Source of the DNA: Herbidospora galbida
GTDB taxonomy: Bacteria; Actinomycetota; Actinomycetes; Streptosporangiales; Streptosporangiaceae
Assembly: GCF_005233835.1 (NCBI RefSeq)
Contig: NZ_SZQA01000012.1
Span: 1 to 64,000 of the forward strand
DNA length: 64,000 nucleotides
Direction: 5' to 3'
This document shows, piece by piece, positions 41,553 through 49,813 of the stretch. Under the pieces are notes generated by a model, which did no database searches, was not told the DNA's origin, and saw nothing but the letters and a program-made list of their open reading frames with translations. The position numbers were made by a program, and so were the translations under genes. Numbering within the stretch: position 1 is the stretch's first letter; the number at the start of each line of letters is the position of its first letter.

Positions 41553-41759
41553 TCACCTCCTCCTCAGGGCTGCCGGCGACGGGTCGAGGACAACCAGACC
41601 CGAGACGCGGCGCGTCATGGCGCAGGGAGCGGAGTCGGGGGCGTGGTGGATGCTGACGCGGGTGCGGTCGTCGCGGCGGATCTCGGCGGACATGCACAGC
41701 ACGGCCACGACGGCGGTCACGAGGCCGACCGCGCCACCGAACGCGATGATCAGAAACAC
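41553..41759 (-). CDS. Small single-pass membrane protein
   Basis: 68 residues from a GTG: one N-terminal helix (VFLIIAFGGAVGLVTAVVAV) then a basic soluble part (MSAEIRRDDRTRVSIHHAPD). Start overlaps the end of the zinc-knuckle gene upstream by ten bases, and its stop is seven bases from the next small membrane gene's start region. Unknown function; part of the transfer-gene run. Confidence 0.55.
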   Translation of the reverse strand: MFLIIAFGGAVGLVTAVVAVLCMSAEIRRDDRTRVSIHHAPDSAPCAMTRRVSGLVVLDPSPAALRRR

Positions 41760-41899
41760 GGGACGTTCTCCTCTCCGGGGTAGGGGGCCTTGCGACGGCG
41801 CCAGCGGTAGCGGGCGAGGCACTTGCGGCAGACGATGGAGCCGAGATCGGCGACTCCTCCGCAGCGGCATCGGTGGCCGCGTGTTCCGGGGATGCGCAT
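41750..41899 (-). CDS. Small zinc-knuckle protein (mobile element transfer type)
   Basis: 49 residues: MRIPGTRGHRCRCGGVADLG, SIVCRKCLARYRWRRRKAPY. CxC and CxxC pairs 12 residues apart would bind one zinc, and the centre is strongly basic. It is too short for most gene lists but has an intact frame, and its end overlaps the next gene. Similar tiny proteins occur in AICE transfer regions. Role unknown. Confidence 0.55.
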   Translation of the reverse strand: MRIPGTRGHRCRCGGVADLGSIVCRKCLARYRWRRRKAPYPGEENVPCF

Positions 41900-41907
41900 C
41901 GGGCTCG

Positions 41908-42258
41908 TCACCACGCGTCCGCGTCGGTCGGGTGGATCGAGCCGTCGTAGGACATGAGTGCGTCGTATTGGGCGCGGGCTCTGGTCGAGATGGCCACGGC
42001 CGTGTAGCTGACTCCGCCGAAACTCTTGGTGGTCCGGCAGTGTCCGCTTCCGTGGTGGTCGTGGTGGACCTCGCTCCGGAGGGCGGCACCGATCCGGGTG
42101 ACCTCCGCGCAGCGTGCTTCGTCGGACTCGCCTCGCGGGAAGACGATCATGTCGACGTTGAGCGGGGAGGGGAGCGCGCGATTCCTTTCGAGGAAATACG
42201 CCAGCCGGCGCAATCCGGAGACGAATTCGCGGGCTTGGAATTCATTGGGGTCGTAGGT
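41908..42258 (-). CDS. Hypothetical element protein
   Basis: 116 residues from the ATG at 42258 (MTYDPNEFQAREFVSGLRRL); a GTG 15 bases upstream overlaps the AGGAGG site and is unlikely. Soluble, with a His-rich turn (VHHDHHGSGHC) that might bind metal. No family recognised. First gene of the leftward transfer run, next to the regulatory gap at 42259-42503. Confidence 0.6.
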   Translation of the reverse strand, partial: TYDPNEFQAREFVSGLRRLAYFLERNRALPSPLNVDMIVFPRGESDEARCAEVTRIGAALRSEVHHDHHGSGHCRTTKSFGGVSYTAVAISTRARAQYDALMSYDGSIHPTDADAW

Positions 42259-42372
42259 CATTTCTCGGATCACCTCCTGAGGTTCGCCAGCCCTTCTGTC
42301 TGGCGTGCCTCAAGTTCACCGAAATCCCGTGAAAACCCCCATCACTAATCCCTAGCCCGGTTTCTAGCCTTG

Positions 42373-42404
42373 TCGTCTAGTGGGTTTATACGCGAACTAG
42401 ACGA
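42373..42404. promoter_or_regulatory. Inverted repeat in the divergent control region
   Basis: TCGTCTAGT and ACTAGACGA, a perfect 9-bp dyad with a 14-nt spacer, between the leftward transfer run and the rightward HTH/P-loop gene. A likely operator, perhaps for the HTH of the adjacent protein. Confidence 0.5.
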
Positions 42405-42503
42405 GTTGGGCGTTCCTCTGGCTTGGCCCTATGTCGGGCCGTAGTATCGCGGCTGCACTTCCGATCATCCCGAGTAGCGGTGACCTACAGGAGGAACCGG
42501 CGG

Positions 42504-43535
42504 ATGCAGGTCAAGCATGCTGGGTGGCAGCCGTCCAAGCTGCGGGAACATCGCGAGGCTGCCGGGCTGACGCTCGAAGCGGCTGGCGAGCAGTTGCGCA
42601 ACATCGGTGAGCAGCACAGTTGGAACCTCGCGGCGAACTTCCAGACCATCGGGAAGCACGAGCGCGGGGAGAGTTACCCGCACGTCCACTACCGGCGCGC
42701 ATACTCGCTGCTCTATCAGAGCGACGAGTTCACGTTGGGGTTCCGGGCCAAGCCTGGCGACGTGTCCGGCTCAGTGCCGGTGCTGAACGTGCCGGGGATC
42801 GTGTCGGAGCCGGCCTTTCAGAAGGAGGCCGCGCGGGCCATAACCGAAGCTCTGGAGCGCATCGCGAGCGGGGTGAGCGAGGGCGAAGGGACCATGCGGG
42901 CCGTGCTCGAAGCGCGGGTTCTCGACGCCTGGGGGTCGCGGTTCGTCATCGGGGCTTCGCAGAAGAAGACGCTCACCCTGGTCGGCGGGTATGCCGGATC
43001 GGGGAAGACGGAGTTCGCGCGCTTTCTCAGCGATATCACCGGATGGGCGTTCCTGGACAAGGACTCCATGACGCGGGGAATCGCTGAACGGCTTCTGGTT
43101 TCTCTAGGTGGCGATCCGAACGACCGGCACTCAGAGCTTTATTTAAGTGAGGTCCGGCCGTTGGAGTATCGGTGTCTGATGGAGACCGCTTACGACAATC
43201 TCGACTGTGGGGTCTCCACGGTTCTCTCCGCGCCGTTCATCTCCGAACTCAAGCAAGAGGCTTGGTTGAAGAGGCTGGAGAACCGGTGTGCGGCCAAGGG
43301 CGTCGAGGTTGCCGTTATCTGGGTGCGGTGCGACGTGGATTCCATGCGTGAGTACATGGAGTTCCGGTCCGCGCCGCGCGACACCTGGAAGCTTCAGAAC
43401 TGGGATGACTACGCCAACTCCATCGACACGGAGAACAGCCCGCCCGGGGTTCATGTCACGGTGGACAACCGCTATGGGATGGCGATAGCCACCGCCGACC
43501 GTACGCGCGAGACGTTGCGCCGGCTGCTCCCATGA
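42504..43535 (+). CDS. HTH-P-loop kinase/ATPase fusion
   Basis: 343 residues from the ATG with a GGAGGAA site. Residues about 10-75 resemble an Xre-type HTH (LREHREAAGLTLEAAGEQLR, then FQTIGKHERGESYP). The C-terminal half is a small P-loop kinase-like domain: Walker A GGYAGSGKT (161-169), LDKDSMTRG as in zeta/CPT-type kinases, and AVIWVRCDVDSMREYMEFRS with a lid-like Arg. It overlaps the guanylate kinase-like gene by ATGA. Sequence-specific binding plus phosphotransfer suggests a regulator sensing a small nucleotide or a stress system. True function unknown. Confidence 0.65.
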   Translation: MQVKHAGWQPSKLREHREAAGLTLEAAGEQLRNIGEQHSWNLAANFQTIGKHERGESYPHVHYRRAYSLLYQSDEFTLGFRAKPGDVSGSVPVLNVPGIVSEPAFQKEAARAITEALERIASGVSEGEGTMRAVLEARVLDAWGSRFVIGASQKKTLTLVGGYAGSGKTEFARFLSDITGWAFLDKDSMTRGIAERLLVSLGGDPNDRHSELYLSEVRPLEYRCLMETAYDNLDCGVSTVLSAPFISELKQEAWLKRLENRCAAKGVEVAVIWVRCDVDSMREYMEFRSAPRDTWKLQNWDDYANSIDTENSPPGVHVTVDNRYGMAIATADRTRETLRRLLP

Positions 43536-44095
43536 CGCTGCGGGCGATCATCCTGTACGGGCCCCCGGCCAGTGGCAAGGACACGATCACGGCCGCGCTC
43601 TCCCGGATCGACGGGCGGTTCACGTACCTGAGGAAACTCAAGGTCGGTGGCGGCCGGTCGGTCGGGTATCAGCACGTGAGCCTGGAGCAGCTGGATGAGT
43701 TACGCGGGGAGGGGCGACTAGCCGTCGAGACGCACCGATACGGCAACGTCTACGCCGTCGACCAGGCCGACGTCACGGCCATGCTCACGGCCAGGGCGAC
43801 GCCCGTTGTCCACATGGGGAACATCCCGGACGTGCGGGCCCTCAGCGCGAGCGATCCGGAGACGTGGTTCCGGGTGCGGCTGCATGTTCCCCGGGAGGTC
43901 TGCGAACAGCGTTCGCGTCAGCGGGGGGACTTAGACACCCCTGAGCGCTTGCGTGCTTGGGACGAGACATTTGCCGATCTCCGGAACCACGACGACGGGC
44001 ACACGTTCCACATCTGTATTGAGACTCATCTCATAGATGCAAAAGAAGCCGCACAAACGATTGTCACGGCATTGAAGATCACGAATGATCATTGA
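43532..44095 (+). CDS. Guanylate kinase-like P-loop protein
   Basis: 187 residues: P-loop GPPASGKDT (10-18), then FTYLRKLKVGGGRSVGYQHV in place of the GMK substrate loop, and LHVPREVCEQRSRQRGDLDT as lid. About the size of guanylate kinase, but the classic TTR-x-R motif for GMP binding is not present, so the substrate may differ. Translationally coupled to the HTH-P-loop gene. Two coupled P-loop kinases are unusual cargo. Confidence 0.7.
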   Translation: MTLRAIILYGPPASGKDTITAALSRIDGRFTYLRKLKVGGGRSVGYQHVSLEQLDELRGEGRLAVETHRYGNVYAVDQADVTAMLTARATPVVHMGNIPDVRALSASDPETWFRVRLHVPREVCEQRSRQRGDLDTPERLRAWDETFADLRNHDDGHTFHICIETHLIDAKEAAQTIVTALKITNDH

Positions 44096-44142
44096 TGCCG
44101 TGCGACGATGGCCGTTAATGGTGACCACCGGGCTGGAGCGCT

Positions 44143-44457
44143 TTGAGGCGTAGGACTCTTCTATGGACGGTAGGACTGGCAGCGCTCGTCACGGTGACCT
44201 TGAGCGCTTGTCAGCCTCGTGATGATGCGTCTTTTCACATCATCAACTACAGTCAGGAGATCGTCGTGGTGAAGGTGAAGTCGCGCCTCACCGCAGTCGC
44301 GACTCTTGCTCCTGGACACGGAACATCCAGAGGCTTCCCCGCGAACTGGTGCGGCGGGAAGGAAACCAATTTTCTGATCGCCTCCAGCGAGATGGGAAAG
44401 ACCTACTCCTATGGGCCAGAGATCTGCAACGGAGCAAGCTGGGCAATAGGAAAATAG
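44143..44457 (+). CDS. Putative lipoprotein
   Basis: 104 residues from a TTG. Signal peptide with lipobox LSAC (WTVGLAALVTVTLSAC), then a small domain of about 80 residues with two further Cys (NWCGG, EICNG) that could pair. No family recognised. It follows the kinase pair by 47 bases on the same strand and is the only predicted surface protein of the element; an entry-exclusion role is conceivable but unproven. Confidence 0.55.
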   Translation: MRRRTLLWTVGLAALVTVTLSACQPRDDASFHIINYSQEIVVVKVKSRLTAVATLAPGHGTSRGFPANWCGGKETNFLIASSEMGKTYSYGPEICNGASWAIGK

Positions 44458-44521
44458 TCATTCCCGCACCCGTCCGGCGAGGCTGATTGAGCGGTGACCT
44501 CAAAGCAGCCCCGCCGGAGGA

Positions 44522-45157
44522 TCATTGGGTCACGTTCATCGGTGTCATCTCGCTGATGAACATGACTAATTGGTGAGCAAATGCGAAGGGCAGATTTGTG
44601 CTGCCCCACAGGGGGAGTTCCACATTGTGCTCACCGGTGAAGTAGGCACGGCCCTCAGCGTCCGGGGTGTACATGTCGGCGAGCACACTTGCGGGCCTTG
44701 AATTGCCGACCATGTAGATCGCCGGCGATACGTGCAGATGGGGGCACAGAGAGAGCGCGACCGGAATGCAACTCAGGCACGTCGGGGGCGCGCTTGCGAG
44801 TCCTCCGGTAGCCCCGACTCGACGGAACACGGCGTCTGTGACGATCCAGGGAACACGGCCTGTCGCGCGGTCCTGAGCGGGGTTTCCGCACACCTGGCAG
44901 AGAAGGTTCTCCATGCAGTCCCACTGTCGGCGCGTGTTCAGCTTGCGCCACTGGGGCCGGCCCTCGCGTGACTGCCCAGAGCGGGCGCACAGGGCCCCGT
45001 AACGCCAATCTCCCTCGTGTGGATGCTCGTAGCTGAGCCGCAGCCCACCGATGGGGCTCCGCACAAACTTGATCGGCGAGGTGTCCAGTTCGCCGGAGTA
45101 GGCGATGACGTAGGGGACGGGGATCTTCGACGCCTGGTCAGATCGGGTGCGGGTCAT
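44522..45157 (-). CDS. Hypothetical protein with zinc-cluster cysteines
   Basis: 211 residues. Several Cys pairs (ENLLCQVCGNPA, PTCLSCIP) separated by about 50 residues could bind zinc. The N-terminus is a beta-rich region (PYVIAYSGELDTSPIKFVRS). No known family. Its start overlaps the end of the next small gene by 20 bases, making a two-gene unit. Base composition is lower in GC than the chromosome. Confidence 0.55.
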   Translation of the reverse strand: MTRTRSDQASKIPVPYVIAYSGELDTSPIKFVRSPIGGLRLSYEHPHEGDWRYGALCARSGQSREGRPQWRKLNTRRQWDCMENLLCQVCGNPAQDRATGRVPWIVTDAVFRRVGATGGLASAPPTCLSCIPVALSLCPHLHVSPAIYMVGNSRPASVLADMYTPDAEGRAYFTGEHNVELPLWGSTNLPFAFAHQLVMFISEMTPMNVTQ

Positions 45158-45353
45158 TTATAGCGTCCTCCTCTCCGTCACGTGGACGTGTGCCGTCCGC
45201 GAGGACGTCGGCGAGCCGGTTGATCGTCTGGCTGTGAAGGGTGCGGCGGCATCCGCAGGTCGGGGTTGAACAGGAACCGGTGGCGTACCAGATGCCTGCC
45301 AACTCCCAGATCGTCCATTCTGGATAGAGCTCTTTGAGCACGTCAGGGGTCAT
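45138..45353 (-). CDS. Small hypothetical protein
   Basis: 71 residues: MTPDVLKELYPEWTIWELAG, then CSTPTCGCRR and a charged tail. A Cys-rich turn may bind metal. It leads the leftward two-gene unit and is divergent from the GntR-type regulator, across a control gap of about 190 bases. Confidence 0.5.
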   Translation of the reverse strand: MTPDVLKELYPEWTIWELAGIWYATGSCSTPTCGCRRTLHSQTINRLADVLADGTRPRDGEEDAINDPHPI

Positions 45354-45470
45354 GCGTCACCATGCCGGGCGGCCCGCCGACCTTGGGTGACGCCAGAAGC
45401 CGACGGGCCTGATCAGGTGGAAGTGCGGACCTTCCCAGGGCTCGTCACCGCCCGCCGCAGAGCATAGACC

Positions 45471-45502
45471 GGCATATAGAGCGGTGTATAGCGGCATGCC
45501 GC
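45471..45502 (+). promoter_or_regulatory. Shared operator copy 2 (regulator side)
   Basis: 32 nt matching 38788-38819 (opposite strand) at 24 positions without gaps; see that entry. It lies 46 bases before the regulator's ATG, consistent with autoregulation. Confidence 0.65.
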
Positions 45503-45547
45503 GTCATACATGTCTATGCAGCTCAGGAGCGTTCTAGGGTGATCAGC

Positions 45548-45826
45548 ATGAGCGCTGTGCCGCCGTACGACCCTGACGCACCTGGGCCCGCCACGTACGT
45601 CTATGCGCGAGTAGCCGACCACATCGCAGCGCGGATCTTGGCTGGTGAACTTGTGCCGGGCATGCGGCTTCCGGGAGAGCGTGACCTTGCTGCGGAGTAT
45701 GGAGTTGCCCTTGGGACAGCTCGCCGCGCAATAGAGGAACTCCGTGGGCGCAGGCTTGTTGTCACCCTAGCGGCGAAAGGGACCTACGTTGCGCGCCCGG
45801 AAGACATCGATCCTCCTACCGGCTGA
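45548..45826 (+). CDS. GntR-type regulator, HTH only (KorSA-like)
   Basis: 92 residues: YVYARVADHIAARILAGELV, PGMRLPGERDLAAEYGVALG, TARRAIEELRGRRLVVTLAA, ending in KGTYVARP. This is the winged HTH of GntR proteins without an effector domain. In AICEs such short GntR proteins (KorSA type) repress transfer and excision genes. The repeated 32-nt segment upstream of this gene and of the integrase unit is a likely binding site. A GTG nine bases upstream is an alternative start. Confidence 0.82.
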   Translation: MSAVPPYDPDAPGPATYVYARVADHIAARILAGELVPGMRLPGERDLAAEYGVALGTARRAIEELRGRRLVVTLAAKGTYVARPEDIDPPTG

Positions 45827-45909
45827 GGGTTCAACCGGATACCTGTGCGCTGGCTGAGGAATCAGTTACATCAGGTCGTTTAATATCTAGATTGTTGGGC
45901 GCGTCATGT

Positions 45910-46953
45910 TCACGTCGAGCCTCTGCGGGTGTTGTCACCATATGGAACATACATGTGGAGGATCTCTCGTCCGGTTGGCAATAGATTGCCATTAACTCCT
46001 TCCGTGAACAGTGGGCCCAAGTTAAAGCGCAATGCAGGACGTATGTGGCTGAGAGGAACTCGTGTAAGTTCGTCAACGTCGTCCAGACGGCTAATCGCCA
46101 TTTGGTAGCAGGACGTTGATAGGTGCCGGTTGACTTGCTTGGCCCTTTCGGGTTCAACGATGTAACGCTTTTCGGGGAAACGTGGACGAAGAACCAGCAA
46201 GTCATTTGGACCAAGTGGAAAGTGTACTTCGTCCGCGCTTTCTAGGCCGGCGCCTATCCTTTCGAGGTTGTGTGGGTCACGCCTCCAGGCAGCGACAGGT
46301 CTATCTGTAGTGATAAAGGGGTGCTTAGGACTTCGTTCGACACTCCAGGCCATCTTCGTGAGTCGTGGTGCGTACTCCTCTTCTGCTAGACGAAATGCGC
46401 TGGCCATAATTTCTTCCTTGGTGGGCGCCTCCTTGGAGAGGAGGTAATTTGCGAAAGTCAAGGCACCTTGAAGTTCGCCTTCTTCGGGATCCTCTCCCAG
46501 ATATCTTTCTGCTAAAAATCTGCGCATACCGTTGCGACTTATGGGGGATTCGCCTGTGGATTTCGCTGCCGCTTCTGGGAACATCATTCGCCCCATGTGC
46601 TCGGGTGTCCGCACTAGCTGCAAAGCGATCAGGTAACTAATCTCCCAACGAGTATCGCTATTTTTTGATGGGGTCCGTTCTTCGCGTAACACTGCCAAAT
46701 GATTGCTCAGAGGACCTTCGATATCTGAAAGGGCTACTTCCACGGAATCGTCCGGTCCATCTGGAGTGGGAATGGCGTACAGGCCAGCTTCTACGGCTAC
46801 ATTGGTAATAGCTGATGGGAAGGGCTGATTCCGATCTCTTCGGCGGACCATCACTTGTTCCCTGTCGTCTGCCCACGACAATAGATAGGACTCTGGCAAG
46901 TAGTGATGCCGCTTACGTCGTTGTTTGCGAGGTGCGTGGTGACGGTCCTTCAT
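45910..46953 (-). CDS. DUF4238 family protein
   Basis: 347 residues from the ATG at 46953 (a TTG lies six bases upstream). The N-terminus RKRHHYLPESYLLSWADDRE is the DUF4238 signature, with QVMVRRRD following. The centre includes SYLIALQLVRTPEHM and a FITTDRPVAAW segment, also typical. Function is unknown; the family often appears among variable cargo genes including defence loci. It follows an ApeA-like gene on the same strand near attR and is visibly lower in GC, suggesting recent transfer. Confidence 0.78.
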   Translation of the reverse strand: MKDRHHAPRKQRRKRHHYLPESYLLSWADDREQVMVRRRDRNQPFPSAITNVAVEAGLYAIPTPDGPDDSVEVALSDIEGPLSNHLAVLREERTPSKNSDTRWEISYLIALQLVRTPEHMGRMMFPEAAAKSTGESPISRNGMRRFLAERYLGEDPEEGELQGALTFANYLLSKEAPTKEEIMASAFRLAEEEYAPRLTKMAWSVERSPKHPFITTDRPVAAWRRDPHNLERIGAGLESADEVHFPLGPNDLLVLRPRFPEKRYIVEPERAKQVNRHLSTSCYQMAISRLDDVDELTRVPLSHIRPALRFNLGPLFTEGVNGNLLPTGREILHMYVPYGDNTRRGST

Positions 46954-47017
46954 AGCCAATGACCCCCTTGTTCTGATGATCAGATTATTTTGGTCGAAAT
47001 ATCTAACCGGAAAGTCA

Positions 47018-48406
47018 TCAGAGAATCACTTTTCCGGGGGGCGTGGATTTCTTCTTCTGCTTCTTCTTTCGGTAGGTGTCGCTTGGTACGGCACTAGGCA
47101 AGAAGTCGCGCACGAGTTCGGAGAGATTGTAGAGTAGATGTCCGCCAAGGACCTGCTTTGCGGGTTTCCCGTCGCCTGAGACTGTATTAAGTATTGCGCT
47201 GGTAAGAAGTGCCGATCCACTCTCGGCCAGGATTCATACATCGCGGGGGTCCGGCGCATAGGAGGGTTGATGCTTCGTACAGTTATAGGAATCCCAGAAG
47301 ATATCCGCCCACTTCTCAATATCGCCTCCGACCCACGATTCGAACGGGTCGCCGATGTGTTTGGCGAGGGCATGCGTCACTGTTTTATCTTTGGCCCATG
47401 ACGATGTTCGAGCATGACTATTAACCCAATTCTCAATTCCAGCACCTACTTCCAGAATTCGAGAGAAGGGGGATAGGCTGCCCCGTCTGAAGTGGTTGAT
47501 TATCGGGCCGACTGATCGTGGGTGCTCTTTGCAGACCTGAATCCAGCGAGGGAGGCTATCCACGCCACCCAGAGCGGATAGAGAAAACAGCGGAACCGAT
47601 GAGGGCTTTGAGTTCACGGCGAAGGCGGGAGTTGTCATCAGGTTTGAGTTCCACAAATGTGGAGTCTCAGCGGGAGTTGGATCATCGGCCATGATCACCC
47701 TCCCTCCGCTTGCCGGAGTGAAGCTTTGAAAGGCCAAATTAATTAGATCTTGGATGCGAGTAAGAGGACCTAGATGGGAGCCCAGATGGAGAGGTTTCGT
47801 GCTACGGCATCCCACCTCTAGTGGTGCGCGTACGGTCCGTTGGCCTTCGGGCCCAGTGAATTCCCAGTGGCTTGTTATAAAAAGCGTGATCTCCTCCGAG
47901 ACAGCCACCTCTTGTACCGGAGCCTGCGTTACGTTGAGCGTAAATCCCGTATAACGTCGATCTTCGTCGAAAGTTGGAATCTCTTCGGATGTCTTTATTC
48001 CCGCCCATCTGGCCGCACTAGGGAAGAATACCCTTCCTTCGGTTATGCTTGTGCTTCGTGTGGTAGTAAAGTCCATTCCAATAATCGCAGATCTTGCCTT
48101 GTAATGATGGATTGATGCTTTTGTTCCTCCGTATGCGGTGTTTGCGCCCCTGTGGAACACATTTAGAAGTGCTATGCCGCCGTGCTCTGTTGCTCCAGCG
48201 ATCGCCTGCGGGAATTGAGCATCTTCGTTGTCGTACCAATGTTCTTTGTCTAGATTCTCGTTCAGTGTGTCGAGGGAAATAGTTCCATCCTCGAATGTGC
48301 GAATGTAGCCTCGTTCCGGTTCTGCTTCGGTATTTATGACTCCGTCATCCGAAGGCCAGAAATAGCCAATGCAGCCGGCTAGCATTTCTTTTGATTTGAC
48401 GGACAT
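47018..48406 (-). pseudogene. apeA: ApeA-like HEPN defence protein interrupted by an in-frame stop
   Basis: From the ATG at 48406 (AAGGA site), the N-terminal ApeA-type beta domain is clear: CIGYFWPSDDGVINTEAEPE, IALLNVFHRGANTAYGG, YKARSAIIGMDF, GRVFFPSAARWAGI and PLTRIQDLINLAF. A helical HEPN-like domain begins (ILEVGAGIENWVNSHARTSS) and reaches WDSYNCTKHQPSY, where Tyr replaces the usual Arg of R-x4-6-H. A TGA at 47234-47236 stops translation at residue 390. In the same frame 71 more codons continue sensibly (ILAESGSALLTSAILNTVSG to STPPGKVIL) to a natural stop at 47018. ApeA proteins are antiphage RNases. The stop makes this copy a probable pseudogene, unless read through. Confidence 0.68.
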
Positions 48407-48628
48407 GACATCCTTACGTAGTTCCTGTCCTAAGTCTGTCATGACCGGGCAATGGCTGTCCTCGGGATATAGCGTCCTCATCGAGTCGCTATGTACAGTT
48501 CACGGCGGTTGAGGCATCTGTGTCGCTTGTGCGTCAGGAAGGCTTCGAGCCTGGGAGGCTTGTGCTTGTCGGTCCGAGTGCTGTCGGTTGGGCTGGCCTG
48601 TTAGCCATGCGATGCTTGCCCAAGCTGC

Positions 48629-48658
48629 GGGAGCCACGGGAGCCACTTTCGGGAGCCA
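48629..48658. repeat. Right arm-type repeats GGGAGCCA (three copies)
   Basis: GGGAGCCA at 48629-48636, 48638-48645 and 48651-48658, about 110 bases from attR. Same sequence and orientation as the two copies next to attL. The rest of 48407-48765 shows no supported gene. Confidence 0.55.
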
Positions 48659-48765
48659 ATGACCTCTGACTCCCTCGTGCCCGCCGTGACCCCCTCAGGT
48701 TGTCGGTGCAGGTAAGGGAAAACCCCTCCGACTCATCTCGACCTAGGTCGACTGACCGGCGTTGC

Positions 48766-48808
48766 TTCGCATCGAAGGGGTCTGGGGTTCAAATCCCCAT
48801 AGCTCCAC
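48766..48808. repeat. attR: tRNA-Ala 3'-end direct repeat
   Basis: Identical to 37170-37212 over 43 bases. No tRNA 5' half is present here, so it is not a functional tRNA. Confidence 0.93.
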
Positions 48809-48815
48809 TCTCGGA

Positions 48816-48860
48816 ACGGCCCGTGGTTGACGCCCCTTTGGGGCGGCTGCCACGGGCCGT
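48816..48860 (+). terminator. Original tRNA-Ala terminator beyond attR
   Basis: An 11-bp outer stem (48816-48826 with 48850-48860, ACGGCCCGTGG and complement) encloses an inner CGCCCC/GGGGCG hairpin. It probably ended the tRNA-Ala transcript before insertion. From here to 49229 the DNA is GC-rich, repetitive and without a supported gene. Confidence 0.65.
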
Positions 48861-49229
48861 TCGTCGTTTACACCGGGGGGCGACCCCCGGACCCCCGATA
48901 CGAGAGGGCTTCGCCCCCTCGCGCTCCCCCCGGTCCGCTTGCGCGTCCCCGGCGTCGCTGTCGCTCCGGGGTCGCTCTGCTCCCTGGCGAAGGGCTCCGC
49001 CCCTCGCGCTCCTTGGCAGGGCCTCGCTTCGCTCGGATCGATGGACTCCAAGCTGTGCCAAAGACCAGCGACATGTCTCTTTGATCTTCCGAGTGGCTAA
49101 TTGAGTGACTGCGTCCGGAAGGTTGCTTCTTGGCTTGAGCGCTTGGCGACTCGGCGGCCGGTGAGTGTCGAACTAGCAGCACGGATTCTCTGCAAGTGCC
49201 CAGAGCAGGTTTGATAGCAGTCTGCGATT

Positions 49230-49592
49230 TCACGGATGATCGATATAAGCGTCAAACCCCGGCAGGTCGCCATCTGTTGGTTCACGATCTAGGCTGCACC
49301 CGTACACAATTCGCGTGGAGAGCGGGTCGTGTTGCCGTAGATGCTCCAGAGAGACCGTCACCTCTGTTTGTTCGGCGAGGGTGGCGAGTCGCTCATCCCG
49401 AGTGGCTTCGGCAGCCAACCGAAGGGCCTTTTTCATTCGGAACCCTATCTCGATGGTCACCTCGTAGCGGCCGCCGGTCTCATCGAGTACGTCTTGCAGA
49501 AGATGCCCGGGCACCCTCATCTGCCCCCTGGCATAAGCCTCGGCCAGCGGATGTTCTGACGTGAAGACCTCAGCATAGGTGGAAAATTTCAC
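49230..49592 (-). CDS. Hypothetical protein between att copies
   Basis: 120 residues from a GTG with a GAAGGA site: VKFSTYAEVFTSEHPLAEAY, RYEVTIEIGFRMKKALRLAA, VSLEHLRQHDPLSTRIVYGC. Soluble, no recognised family. It is the only gene between the perfect attR and the degenerate third att copy, so it is probably a leftover of an older insertion at tRNA-Ala. Confidence 0.55.
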   Translation of the reverse strand: MKFSTYAEVFTSEHPLAEAYARGQMRVPGHLLQDVLDETGGRYEVTIEIGFRMKKALRLAAEATRDERLATLAEQTEVTVSLEHLRQHDPLSTRIVYGCSLDREPTDGDLPGFDAYIDHP

Positions 49593-49813
49593 TGTCGTCC
49601 TTCCTCAGGAGCTGCGGCAGCAGCTTTGTCGCAGCCACCTCTGCCGTCGGCCACAGATTCTCAGGCTAAATGAGGACCAGAGGTTAGGGCATGCGGGGTG
49701 AGTGACAAACTGAGTGACGAAAAAGGCGCACACCGGAGGACGCCGCCGATCATGGAAGGGGCTTTGCCCCAGGTCAACGGCCCAAAAGTTACGGTGCAGG
49801 TTGCTCAAGTGGC

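Larger units (their letters stand above)
37170..48808. mobile_element. Actinomycete integrative (conjugative) element in tRNA-Ala
   Basis: Bounded by perfect 43-bp direct repeats formed from the tRNA-Ala 3' end. It carries integrase, RHH protein, excisionase, FtsK/TraSA-like translocase, small transfer-type proteins, a GntR-type regulator and cargo. This is the AICE layout, in which a single translocase moves double-stranded DNA between mycelia. No Rep or Prim-Pol initiator is recognisable, so autonomous replication after excision is doubtful. The right half is lower in GC than the left. Confidence 0.9.

Noticed and set aside
48766-48808. Second tRNA-Ala gene
   Set aside because: Only the 3' 43 bases are present; the 5' acceptor, D arm and half the anticodon arm are missing, so this is an att site.
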